A stretch of 64,000 nt of DNA from Cranoglanis bouderius (lineage: Eukaryota; Chordata; Actinopteri; Siluriformes; Cranoglanididae): the NCBI GenBank assembly GCA_023630585.1, contig CM042543.1:17856260-17920259 (forward strand), in the 5' to 3' direction. Of the stretch, positions 49,301 through 58,652 are shown one piece after another. Each line of letters starts with the position of its first letter. The stretch's first letter is position 1. The position numbers and the translations under genes were made by a program. A model generated the notes under the pieces. The model did no database searches, was not told the DNA's origin, and saw nothing but the letters and a program-made list of their open reading frames with translations.

Positions 49301-52300
49301 CCATTCCAGATTTAGTCCCCCTTTGCTGTTATAATAACCTTCACGGTCTTCTGGGAAGTCTTTCCACTAAATTTGGGAGCATGGCTGTGGGGATTTACCC
49401 ATACAGCCACAAGAGCATCACAGAGGTCAAGCACTGATGTTGGGCATGAAGGCCTGGTGCACAGTCGGCATTCCAATTCATTCCAAAGGTGTTAAGTGGG
49501 GTTGAGGTCAGGGCTCTATGCAGGCCACTCGAGCTCTTCCACATTAACCTTGGTAAACCATGTCTTTATGGACCTCGCTTTGTGCACTGGGTCATGCTGG
49601 AACATGTTTGGGCGCCTTAGTTCCAGCGAAAGGAAATCTTAATACTGCAGAATACAAACATTCTAGACAATTGTGTGCTTCCAACTTTGTGGCAACAGTT
49701 TGGGGAAGACCCACATATGGGTGTGATGGTCAAGTGTCCACATACATTTGGCCATACAGTGTATATATTTCAAACTCAGTACTACATTTTTAAGATGCCA
49801 TCACATTACAGAAAACAGATTATACTAAAGAAAGAGAGTCTGCATTTTAATATATTCCATGCAGGTGCAGAGCAGACTACTGAGTACAAAACTAAGGCTT
49901 GTGTTAATGAGCAAATAAAATAAAGTTTCATATTATTACTGATACTGATATGTAGGGTTTCAGACCTTGGCTCCAGGCATGGCTTCATTCTGCTTCAAGA
50001 CCAGGGACAGCTCCAGTCTGCCACTAAGGCAGCCCACCTGCACAGGTTCGAAAGGTGTGCTGGCAGATACAGGCTCTGTAAACTGTGGGTGAGGCTCACA
50101 GATAATTTTTGGATTCCAGCTTGGGGATAACTTAGGCTCAGTTTCCTGTAAATTCAACAAAGGAGGCAGATATATGAAGACATGAACAAGCCCAAAAGCT
50201 TTGAAAATGTGAAGACGTTCAATAATTTGCAACACATAAATAATAATACTTTAGTGTGCTTTTATTATATTGATATCCAATGAATTACATCTTACATGTT
50301 TATGTGTATAATCAGTGTCAAAATAAACTCACCGACTGAGTGGGGGATGATTTGACACTGGCACGGGAGGTCTCTGAAAACTCATCCCAGAAAATATTTG
50401 CACCCTCCAATGTCAGGTTTTTGTGTGCAAATGTGGTGGGCTGGTGAATGTTTACACTTGAACCCTCTTCAGCAGCTTCATCACAGTAAACCATCCTAAA
50501 TAGACCAAGGCATAAAAAGTTTTTTTTTTTTTTTTTTAAAAAACAACTCACATTAGCAAAATTATTTGATGGGATACTTCAAAGCAGCATGCTGAACTTT
50601 AAGAAGGAAAATAATAGAAGGTGTTCAGAGACTGACAATGTAGCTCTAAGAATTAAAGATTACATAATTTGCTTTCAATAATAAAGCAGAATTATCTGAC
50701 CAGTCATCTCTTTTGTCAATACGCACAATGCTACATGATGCTTTGCTTGCTTTATCATCCTGGATATAGACTATTCGTTGTTGAATCTTTCGGCTCTGGA
50801 AATGTGCACCACAATCAGAGTGTCTTATTACCTGTTATACCACAGTGTATTTGGATGTTCGAATGTGATTGTTCAGAAAGTGTACATTATTTTCATGTAA
50901 CAGCATGGCTTGGACAGTATTTCCAGCTGTATTATGAATGATTAATTTTACATTAATTTCAATATACAATAATTTCAATTTTAATATAATTTTTTAAAAT
51001 TAATATTAATTGATCAATATTAATGCTCTCATTCTAATAGGTTATTGTTTCTATAGTAACAGCTCATACACAAGGGCATGATATAATAATATATGATGAA
51101 CGGATTAAAAAAAAAAAACATGCTGTTTAACAAAGTAAAACATACAATCGCTGATGTGGTGACTTTTTTAAGATGACATACAGTACTGCGCAAAAGTTTT
51201 AGGCAGGTGTGGGGAAAAATGTAGACATGTTAATAGTTTATATTTATCGATTAACAAAATGCAAAGTGAGTGAACAGAAGAAAAATCTACATCAAATCAA
51301 TATTTGGTGTGACAACCATTTGCCAGCATTGAGGAGACCATTAATTCTGACCAAATCCCCAACTCCATTTGCAGCAATGCAGCCCCAAATTTGCAAGGAA
51401 CCTCCACCATCCTTCACTGTTGCCTGCACACACTCATTCGTGTACCGCTCTCCAGCCCTTCGGCAAACAAACTGCCTTCTGCTACAGCCAAATACAGACC
51501 ACTACAGAGCACCTCCTGCCATTTTTCTGCACCCCAGTTCCTGTGTTTTCGTGCATAGTTGAGTCTCTTGGCTTTGTTTCCACGTCAGAGGTATGGGTTA
51601 TTGGCCGCAAGTCTTCCATGAAGGCCACTTCTGACCATACTTCTCCGGACAGTAGATGGGTGTACCAGGGTCCCACTGGTTTCTGCCAGGTCTGAGCTGA
51701 TGGCACTGCTGGACATCTTCAGATTGCGAAGGGAAGTAAGCCTGATGTGTCTTTCATCTGCTGCAGTAAGTTTCCTTGACCGACCACTGCGTCTACGGTC
51801 CTCAACGTTGCCCGTTTCTTTGTGCTTCTTCAAAAGAGCTTGGACAGCACATCTGGAAACCCCTGTCTGCCTTGAAATTTCTGCCTGGGAGGGACCTTGC
51901 TGGTGCAGTAGAACTACCTTCTGTCTTGTTGCTGTGCTCAGTCTTGCCATGGTGTATGACTTGGCAGAAAACTGTCTTCAGCAACCTCACCTTGTTAGCT
52001 GAGTTTGGCTGTTCCTCACCCAGTTTTATTCCTCCTACACAGCTGTTTCTGTTTCAGTTAATGATTGTTTCAACCTACACATTGAATTAATGATCATTAG
52101 CATCTGTTTGGTATAATTGTTTAATCATACACCTGACTATATGTCTACAAAATCCCTGACTTTGTGCAAGTGTACCGAGGAGAATTGATGCTGTTTTGAA
52201 GGCAAAGGGTGGTCACACCAAATATTGATTTGATGTAGATTTTTTTTCTGTTCACTCACTTTGATAAATATAAACTATTAACATGTCTATTTTTGAAAAC

Positions 52301-53538
52301 ATTCTTAATTAACAGCATTTTTTCACAACTGCCTAAAACTGCATAGTACTGTATATTTAACATGTACCGAAGGAGTCGGTTGTAAGCGCTTTGAAACATT
52401 CAAAGTGTCCCAGCTCAGGAAAATCTTCAGGACAGAGGGGTTTATGCTTTCTGGTGTGCACAAAAATCCCAGGAGTTCAGCAGTTTCTAAAACACTCAAG
52501 CCAGCATGATGCCACACTCATACCATGGTCAAAGTCCCTGTAATTACATTTTCCCCTCATTCTAATGTTTGATGTGAACATTAACTGAAACTCTAACTGC
52601 ATGATTTTATGCACTGTGCTGCTGTCACATGATTGGCTGACTGGTTAGCTGTTCCTAATAAAGGGGTATTTTATGCTGTTACTACAGTTTACCTTTTGAT
52701 TCTGATTTCAAGGGCGATCCCCGTTTTGGAATTTTCTGGAACATGTTCAATCTTGAGGACTGTATCCAAAAATGTGACCTTGACTCTTCTCAAAACTAAA
52801 GAACAGAAAGTGGACATTTTAACTCACTCATCAGCAGGCAACTAAAACATTTTACACAAACTCCTACTGAAACAAGCTGGTCTATAACTAGATCTAAACA
52901 TTCTTTCTATATAAAGTAAAATGAAAACAAAGGCACAACATTCCACATAATTTTTATCATTGTTATGCTGAATCTAACTAGAAACAGTGGAAATTCATAA
53001 TAACAAAATAAGGTCAGTGGCATATGACTGGGTTTTATTGAGAATGCATGTGCTGGCACTCAGTCAAACATTTGGAGCAGAATTCAGTACCTGTCTCTAT
53101 TGTCTCAGCAAACTTCTCTAGACCTTCCAGAGGTTGGAAACTCTCTCCCAGGTCATCGGTTAGTCTCTGACTCAGACATTCCTTCGCCAGCTGCATACTG
53201 CTAGTCATGAAGTTAGACCAGTACATAGGCTCCATACCAGATGCTAAACACAGACACATAAGAAGATATTTATGTGAAACAGACAGACACCGAAGCTTAT
53301 ATAAGCCTTCAATAATTACTTTTTCAATGATGTACCAATCATGCCACTTACTAATGCGAGGCCTTGGTCTGAAAACTATTTCCAAGCCTTTGACTTCCAG
53401 AACACAGTTGTCTTGAAGCAATGAGGCCCATGGTACAGTGAGGGAAATGGCCTGGATGAAGCCCTCAGTCACTTCAAATGGAGCATCCACCGACTCCAGA
53501 ATCTCATTCAGTGACTGCAGGAATGTTAAACAAGGTCA

Positions 53539-53605
<67 letters not shown>

Positions 53606-53885
53606 CATAATCATAATAATTAACACTGCAGCACTTATAACCTCCTAGTAGAGGCTACAGCATCACTTGTCATGCACAATTGGACCTGGCGGTGACATTT
53701 CCTCCTGTCACACAGACACTTACCCATTTGTCCAGTGGCACTTCTGCAAGTGAACCTTTGCCTTGGTAGAGGTCCACACTAAGCTGGTCCAAACTCAGTT
53801 TTTCTTGGAGGAATTTTCCCAAGTACCGATGCAGCAGGTACCTGCAGGCGCGCTTTTTAATGGACTCTGAAAAAGGCCACGGCAT
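30854..53885 (-). CDS. ATG2B: Autophagy-related protein 2 homolog B, complete, 42 coding exons
   Basis: ATG2 is a rod-shaped bridge protein that moves lipids from the ER to the growing autophagosome membrane and also acts at lipid droplets. Coding exons (high to low): 53885-53724, 53514-53352, 53243-53091, 52795-52693, 50495-50333, 50145-49966, 49150-49054, 48927-48754, 48631-48480, 48384-48273, 48003-47760, 44736-44574, 44447-44361, 44098-43910, 43813-43540, 43318-43210, 43089-42879, 42248-42106, 41985-41828, 41631-41459, 41228-41078, 40828-40629, 40467-40387, 40245-40139, 39927-39835, 39752-39682, 39555-39479, 38144-37974, 37740-37608, 35909-35704, 35238-35009, 34855-34738, 34565-34374, 33716-33615, 33467-33389, 33256-33070, 32945-32876, 32223-32141, 32003-31882, 31601-31447, 31338-31189, 31084-30854. 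Every junction is GT-AG and all phases close, giving 2072 aa against 2078 in human. The N-terminus MPWPFSESIKKRACRYLLHR is the chorein-type lipid-entry domain. Exon 17 has a glutamate-rich stretch. Exon 30 carries the FCIL core (about 1489-1492), matching the known LC3/GABARAP-interacting motif of ATG2. The C-terminal ATG_C region starts around IEQYRKDGRIVRGFQRG. Identity as ATG2B rather than ATG2A rests on sequence similarity and the adjacent GSKIP. Confidence 0.97.
32103..32134. repeat. Poly-A tract close to an ATG2B donor site
   Basis: About 30 A only six bases from the exon 38 donor (exon ends at 32141). On the transcribed strand it is a poly-U run at the start of intron 38. Confidence 0.9.
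35490..35537. repeat. A-rich tract
   Basis: CAAAA units running into about 35 A, in ATG2B intron 30. Confidence 0.9.
35973..37464 (-). mobile_element. Tc1-like transposon with complete termini, deleted transposase
   Basis: The ends are CAGTGCTGGGAAACATTATT and TTTTTCACAGCACTG, flanked by TA on each side. The minus-strand transposase starts MPKLKEIPEMMRKKAIEMHQ near 37099. Past a frame change it continues to WENVLWIDETKVELFG (first catalytic block) and VKHGCGSVIV. It then jumps near 36550 to a C-terminal remnant, SPDLNPIEMLWQDLKQAIHA, at about 36360-36425. The segment with the second catalytic residue is missing. It lies in ATG2B intron 29. Confidence 0.9.
36547..37099 (-). pseudogene. Tc1-like transposase remnant
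   Basis: This minus-strand stretch covers the DNA-binding domains and first catalytic block of the transposase in the element at 35973-37464. A frame change near 37020-37030 separates the start from the rest. The second acidic block is absent, so no active product is possible. Confidence 0.82.
38440..38960. repeat. Probable dispersed element in ATG2B intron 27
   Basis: The block TGTTGGCCAGCACCAAAATG followed by TCTTAGCGGAAACTCTG (38796-38833) is repeated with changes at 22387-22424 (GTTGGCTGGCACCAAAATTT, then CTTAGCGGAAAATCTG). A GTGTGTG/CTCTCTCTC region is also shared nearby. The boundaries are not clear. Confidence 0.45.
40074..40100. repeat. (CA)n microsatellite
   Basis: About 13 CA units in ATG2B intron 24. 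Confidence 0.92.
40580..40624. repeat. Poly-A tract
   Basis: About 40 A ending four bases before the donor of ATG2B exon 22 (on the minus strand the intron begins GTAATTTTT then poly-T). Confidence 0.92.
42336..42840. mobile_element. Short TIR element (deletion derivative of the 51181-52351 family)
   Basis: The ends are CAGTACTGCACAAAAGTTTT and AAACCTTTTGCACAGTACTG, flanked by TA. The terminus is nearly identical to that of the Tc1-like element at 51181-52351, but the 505-bp interior has no transposase. It lies in ATG2B intron 17. Confidence 0.85.
43330..43420. repeat. Paired A and T homopolymers
   Basis: A-run at 43330-43358 and T-run at 43401-43420 in ATG2B intron 15. Confidence 0.85.
45482..47725 (+). 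mobile_element. Tc1-like transposon with inverted termini, carrying a nested insertion
   Basis: The left end is CAATCCTAATTCCAAAAAAG and the right end is its complement, TTTTGGAATTGGGGTTG, with TA at each side. The inverted repeats run about 180 bases (for example CAGAATGCAATAATTTGCAA against TTGCAAGTCATTGCATTCTG). The decayed plus-strand transposase shows LDQ/KIAKTLNISSSTVHKIIKRF-like sequence near 45880, KWKTVLWSDESKFFLET at 46220-46270 and VWGCISAYGMGSLHIW. The C-terminal catalytic blocks are missing. Its 3' inverted repeat is interrupted by the insertion at 46830-47708. It is in ATG2B intron 11. Confidence 0.85.
46830..47708. mobile_element. Insertion beginning GGGCCCAAGCACTGAAAGTG, nested in the Tc1 terminus
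   Basis: The segment starts GGGCCCAAGCACTGAAAG and ends with TAGTGCTTGGGCCTGTCATC and a short tail, so the ends are short inverted repeats (GGGCCCAAGCACT against AGTGCTTGGGCC). It splits the T-run of the host's terminal repeat (CCCAACTTTTT before, TTTTGGAATT after). No protein is recognisable. It resembles a non-autonomous repeat family common in fish; superfamily unknown. Confidence 0.7.
49238..49761. mobile_element. Non-autonomous TIR element, copy 1
   Basis: TA-flanked. It begins CACTATATGGCCAAAAGCAT and ends ATTTGGCCATACAGTG, with internal GTGGACACCTGACCATCACA matching its complement at the other end. It is 524 bp with no open reading frame of interest. A second, more decayed copy is at 61420-61880. 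It lies in ATG2B intron 6. Confidence 0.85.
50640..51178. repeat. MITE-like region related to 57150-57445
   Basis: Blocks such as TTATTGTTTCTATAGTAACA and GCTGATGTGGTG, here around 51046-51165, occur in reverse complement at 57160-57290 (TGTTACTATAGAAACAATAT, CACCACATCAGCG). The boundaries are uncertain. Confidence 0.55.
51181..52351 (-). mobile_element. Tc1-like transposon with complete termini, C-terminal half of transposase deleted
   Basis: The ends are CAGTACTGCGCAAAAGTTTT and AAAACTGCATAGTACTG, flanked by TA. The minus-strand frame from 51950 begins MARLSTATRQKVVLLHQQGP and encodes both DNA-binding subdomains, with QAEISRQTGVSRCAVQALLK and GRSRKLTAADERHIR. It ends at NNPYL (about 51588), before the catalytic domain. 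Downstream sequence no longer encodes the DDE blocks. It is in ATG2B intron 4. Confidence 0.9.
51585..51950 (-). pseudogene. Tc1-like transposase DNA-binding domain, uninterrupted for 121 codons
   Basis: This open frame carries a bipartite paired-like helix-turn-helix with a GRSRK linker, the part of the transposase that binds the inverted repeats. It has no frameshift over its length but lacks all three catalytic acidic residues. Confidence 0.8.
52400..52665. mobile_element. Tc1-family 3'-end fragment
   Basis: Contains TTAGCTGTTCCTAATAAAGG, the typical 3' end of the Tc1 family at 22432-23210, plus blocks (CTCATACCATGGTCAAAGTC, GAACATTAACTGAAACTC) that usually occur in internally deleted members. 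It is in ATG2B intron 4. Confidence 0.6.
53539..53602. repeat. (GT)n microsatellite inside a very short intron
   Basis: About 31 GT units occupy nearly a third of the 209-bp ATG2B intron 1 (53515-53723). On the transcribed strand this is a (CA)n run close to the acceptor of exon 2. Confidence 0.95.
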
Positions 53886-55773
53886 TGTGTCTGCTTCGTG
53901 AAGTACCGCAGAACACCTTAAGCTAATAGTGTACTTCCATGGAGAAGATGCTCAGATGTTCTGCTCGATTCCGAGATAATTCTGTAGATTGTAATGTCCG
54001 ATAGCTTCGGTGGTTTAACGCTGTCTTCCCACGTGAAGCAAAGTGGCATGACAGTCCCAACTCAGGTGTAAATATGTAAAGAAAGAGCACCTAGACAATG
54101 ACAACAAAGAAATCTGTTATTGTAAAAGCATTCAGAAATCTAATATTTTCATATTATCTAAAACTGCACAGAAAAGTCATAATTTAGTGAGTTGACGGCT
54201 CAGAGGACTCTGGTTGCTTTTGGGTTTTGGGTCAAGCAGATGTCCTACCAGCAAGTAGAAATAATGAGTAAGGGTGGACAAATCAATTACACAGGAGAGA
54301 GGGAAGAAAAAAAAAAAAAAAAAAACTCCCCATTGACTTTCAATAAAAGTTTTTCATTTGGTAAAAAAGTAAACAGGGGAAAATAAAGTGCAGAACAATG
54401 CTGCCATATAACTCTAGCACAACACACCTTACATTCTGACATGTCGAGTGAAAATAAATCCACTAACCAGACTCGAATATCTTTCTGGCAGTGCGACAAG
54501 AGAACACCACAACTCGTAGCTGACATGTCACCAAACAACTTTTTGTTGAGGGTGCAAACCTGATATGCTTCAGAAACCTTGTTAAGGAATGATAACGATA
54601 CGGCTGCACAGGGTCGTCCTCTCCACAGGAATTAAGTTAGTACACACGAATGCTCTTAACTAAACAACCAGCTCACCATACGTCACCATCATATTATGTT
54701 AGCTACCACATTTTGCCCTAGTTATTTCAACCAAAACATGGGACTGGGCAGCACACTGAATCTTCCGCTTACATGATGGGCTAGCTAATGAATTTAGTGT
54801 AGCCTGCATACAGGTGCAACAGGAGGTCAAGTGTAACAGTAAATATATTCTTTGTGTCACTATACAGTATAATGTCTGAACTGTTAAATGGTTGTTACAT
54901 TTGTCTTTGATATGAGGACAACTGTAACAAACGTGTAACATTTGTGTGTGGAAAACTATAGTAAACTACATACATAAATAAGTGACCTGACCCTAAATTT
55001 GTTGGTAGACAAACAAAACAAACAGTACATCAGAAACCCGTCTAAGGTTTGTGTGTGGTGAAGCACAGCATTACCTCACTGTGCTGCATGCCTATGAGAC
55101 TGCAAATTAGACAGCATGCAATAGGGCACTATAATCATTTCCGTCTAAATTGTCAGAATTTTAATCTAAACAACACACACTACTGTACGAGTTTACCAAT
55201 AACAGCACACTGACTGTGAAAGCGCCAAGTGAGCTGTTCAATACAGCAATGGCACGAGTACGGCATGCCTGTGTCTGTGCTGTGCAAAGCTGCTTAGTGG
55301 TCAGTCTGAACAACAACATTAGCACTCAGCTAGCAGCTCAGTCTGTCCGACACAAACCACATGCCAAGAGCCACCGGCGTCTGCGCACTTCTAAAGACAT
55401 GGCAGGTAGCTGTCCTGCTAGTCATCTAAGCTAAGCTAAGACAAGCCTTTCATTAATCGTGGGGAATTAAGCATTTGGTTAATAATTAAATAAGTCACCT
55501 GTAACACCCTCCAAATTAGTGGGAGCCGGTTTTACCCACAATACAATCAACTACTCTAGACAAGTGGCCCATTTGCCAACTTCAGAAGCCTAGCTTGCGG
55601 GTTGAGCGAGCTAATGTTCCAAAATAAAAAAACCCTCTGGCGCAAAGCTCAAGCCGCTGTGCTCGACTGTCGTTGTGTGAACATAAACATTCTCCGACAA
55701 ACTGGACACGGAGTACACATAAACGAGATAAAAGAGCTGGTCTAGAGCTGGACACCACACCAGCATCACTTAC

Positions 55774-55930
55774 CTTGTGTGTGGTTGAAGCTAATAGTGT
55801 TTACAAACACTTTCATGACTGTGCAGTCTTCTTCTAACGCACCTTCACTACACGTTCACGGCTGCCGCTCGGGTGTGTTCACACCACACCGATCTGCGCA
55901 GCTGGCAGAACAGGCGCCGTTAAATACTGT
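55774..55930 (-). other. ATG2B: Probable ATG2B 5'UTR exon and promoter
   Basis: On the minus strand a strong donor (CACACAAG then GTAAGTGATG) leaves the exon end at 55774. The upstream 55855-55925 stretch is CpG-rich (GCCGCTCGGG, TCTGCGCAGC, GGCGCCG), unlike its surroundings. This fits a first non-coding exon spliced toward the ATG exon at 53885. The acceptor and transcription start are not resolved. Confidence 0.5.
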
Positions 55931-56074
55931 CGGGAATCAAAAAAAAAAAAATGTACGGAGCTGCAGCGGTTACATGGTACATATATTTTACTGGATGTAA
56001 GGTGAAATTAACACTTTTTTTTCATTTTTTTTTAGCAAAATGTCTTCCAAAATTTTTAATACTTAGTTTATATC

Positions 56075-56155
56075 AATCCATCCATTATCTGTACTGCTTA
56101 TCCTACACAGGGTTGTGGGGAGCCTATCCCAGAGGACTCAGGGCACAACTACTCA
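56075..56155. repeat. SINE-like dispersed repeat, fragment E
   Basis: CCATCCATTATCTGTACTGC through GGAGCCTATCCCAGAGGACT matches the 5' part of copies B and D. Confidence 0.75.
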
Positions 56156-56233
56156 GGTTATATTATATATTGTTTTTTCGGATAGTCTTTAAGAATGCCT
56201 TTGACAAAAGAATAACGTATTGAAATCATTCTC

Positions 56234-56473
56234 ATGGCTGGATCGGGAAGCTGTCGCAAGGTTGTGATGCATTTTAACAGGAAACATGGCAAGCCCATCA
56301 CACACGACACTGTTGACAAACTTATTAACAATTTCAAAAAGACTGGAAGTATTGTGGACCAACCGAGAAGTGGACGTCCACCAACATCCACTGACAAAGG
56401 CACAACCGATGTGGTGCTGGAAAACATAGTCCCCTATGTATGGAGATTTTTGGGACACCCGTGGGGCAGTTGA
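56234..56473 (+). pseudogene. Putative transposase N-terminal (helix-turn-helix) fragment
   Basis: This 79-codon open frame contains VMHFNRKHGKPITHDTVDKL, then NNFKKTGSIVDQPRSGRPPT. That resembles the DNA-binding linker region of mariner-like and related transposases, where a KTGS...PRSGRP motif follows a helix-turn-helix. No catalytic domain follows. The family is uncertain, and it could be another mobile-element protein. Confidence 0.4.
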
Positions 56474-56906
56474 AATCTCAAATTGGTTAATCAGAAGGTG
56501 TGCATTATGTAAGGAATAACACATGACAGACCATGCTGTTATATAAAAATAATGCATGCGGGGGCGTGGGAGTGTAGTGTAGTGGGGGTGTTACAAAGTT
56601 TAATTTATTAATATTATTAGCATTAAAAACATGTCGTACACTTTAACAATTTATAGATTTTCTACCTAATTTAGTCATGGCCAGTTCCCACCTCACCATC
56701 AGGCAGCTCGCCCCTATTACACGACAGCTACCAACCAGGGAGGGTGGAGACCTCTGAGACAAGTGAAGCCAGCCAATCACATCTTTTTGAACTGCTCCTC
56801 ATAACTTCAGGGGGCAGTGTAACACACTCAGAGGAAAGCGCTATTCACCGCCTTCTGCATACATGAGCTCACAGACAGAAAATGTCTCTGTGATTGATAG
56901 GGGGGA

Positions 56907-56934
56907 GAGAGAAAGAGAGAGAGAGAGAGAGAGT
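56907..56934. repeat. (GA)n microsatellite
   Basis: Short GA run within GGGGGGAGAGAGAAAGAGAG sequence. Confidence 0.85.
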
Positions 56935-57639
56935 GCCACCCCTCCCTCCCTGAGAGCATGGCCAATTTTGCTCTCTTGGACTCCCCGGCCATAGTTGGCT
57001 GTGACATCATCGGGATTCAAACTCGCGGTCTCTGGACTCAGGAGCATAGTTAGATTTAATGTTGTGAAACATCTGAGAAACCGAAAAGAACCGAGACTGA
57101 GAGAGCTTACAACCAAGACACTTTCCACAATTCTTAAATAAATGTCTCCTAACTAAAAAACACCACCACATCAGCGATTAAAAGAATTACTTTGTTAAAT
57201 GACAACACGTTGTTAAATCTGTTTATTATTAGTCTTTGATTATGTGGAGCAGTACAAGTCCCTGTGTATGAGCTGTTACTATAGAAACAATATAAAAACA
57301 TTACAACGAGCACATTCAAATTAACCTGTCCTTCATGTTACAGCTGGAACTACTTTCTGAACTGTGCTGTTATACAAAAAGAATGCACACCGTCTGACCA
57401 ATCAGATTCCAGTATTCAACCGCCCTGTGGTATAACAAGTGATAAAAAAAACCCTACGTCCTTATTTTATGATGTCCTTATTAAATGCCGTGCAAGTTTT
57501 TTAATCATCATTTCACACACATTATGAGAATTTGTGCGCAATAATTCTTCTTACTTAGTGTTTTATAGCGGTTGGCAAACCAGCTTATGGTGCATTTTCC
57601 GCCACCTACTGGGTCTGCGCAATAATTGTTGGTCGTGAA

Positions 57640-58147
57640 CACACCTCTATTTGCCGGCATGAGCCGGAAGTGCATCGATGAACTGTCCTCGGAGGAGGTC
57701 TGTAGCTAATAACATTATTAATCTTTAAACAAATTATCAAGCCAAGTATTATTTCACTTGCAATGTGTATTATTTTGCATAGTGTGACGTAGTTGTCATT
57801 TTATCGCACTGTTAGCTTGATTAAGATCTAGCTAGCAGTGCTGCTATTAGCCAGCGTTAGCTAGCTATCACGCTATATTCTGTATATAGCCATGTAGGCT
57901 GCATGATGTTGGTTGTAGAGTTCACTTGCCTTTTTTTTTGTATGCCATGCAAGTACATCACTATTACTACGACCTTTGGTTTTATGTCTTTTTGTCAGTA
58001 CGTTATTTGAATGTAGTGAAGTTGTCTGCGCGCTATTTTAAGTTAGCTAGTTAGCCTATTCGATTACGTCAGTGTTTCCGATTCGACTCTCAGCGACTGT
58101 GAATCGATTAAACACGCAGTAAAAGTGCTCAGTGCTGTGTTTAGGGG
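57640..58147 (+). promoter_or_regulatory. Candidate GSKIP promoter and 5'UTR
   Basis: An ETS-type site CCGGAAGTG lies at 57664-57672, in a locally GC-rich stretch that is the likely transcription start region. A possible donor (GGAGGAG then GTCTGT near 57695-57700) would allow a non-coding first exon. No coding potential is seen before the ATG at 58148. Confidence 0.4.
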
Positions 58148-58652
58148 ATGGAGGTGGACTGTCAGCCAGAGGATCTGCCCGTGTCCTCATATGATGAGCG
58201 CTGTGTTGAACATGGTGTTAAAGACATGAGGCTGGAGGCTGAAGCTATAGTCAACGACGTCCTGTTTGCAGTGAGCAACATGTTCGTGTCTAAAACTCTC
58301 ACCAGTGGCCTGGATTTGGCTTTTATCAACGTGGAGACTCGAGAAGGAAAGCGCTACTGCTTAGAGCTCAGTGAAGCGGGGCTCAGGGTGAGTACAGAAA
58401 CACTGTCTGCTTTTCTTAATGGCCTGTTTTTAATACCACTGAACTCCATGTTGCATCTCTCATTGCATTACATTGTATTGTATTGTATTGCAGGTGGTGG
58501 GACACACCTTTGATCAGGTGGATGCAGGTCTGAGCACCCCGTATCATGAGACTGTTTACTCGCTCCTGGACTCTCTGAGCCCGGGTTACAGAGAAGCATT
58601 CGGAAATGCCCTGCTCCAGCGACTCGAGAGGCTCAAACCAAATGGACAGTGA
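58148..58652 (+). CDS. GSKIP: GSK3B-interacting protein, complete, 2 coding exons
   Basis: GSKIP is a small cytosolic A-kinase anchoring protein that binds GSK3-beta and the PKA regulatory subunit, linking PKA to Wnt/GSK3 signalling. Exon 1 is 58148-58387 (donor AGG then GTGAGT) and exon 2 is 58494-58652 (acceptor TATTGCAG). The product is 132 aa against 139 in human; the length difference is in the poorly conserved N-terminus. The block DMRLEAEAIVNDVLFAVSNM (residues 27-46) corresponds to the known PKA-RII-binding helix region. YCLELSEAGLR, then PYHETVYSLLDSLSPGYREA and FGNALLQRLERLKPNGQ form the conserved core and C-terminal GSK3-binding helix. The start was chosen because the N-terminus MEVDCQPEDLP aligns with the vertebrate start METDCNP. 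The intron is only 106 bp. Confidence 0.96.

Larger units (their letters stand above)
53886..57640. other. ATG2B 5' region and spacer before GSKIP
   Basis: This contains the ATG2B 5'UTR, including a probable non-coding exon ending at 55774, and then repeats: a SINE-like fragment at 56075-56155, a transposase-like frame at 56234-56473, a GA run at 56907-56934 and a MITE-like stretch at 56490-57445. Positions 54000-55750 show no recognisable gene. Confidence 0.5.
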
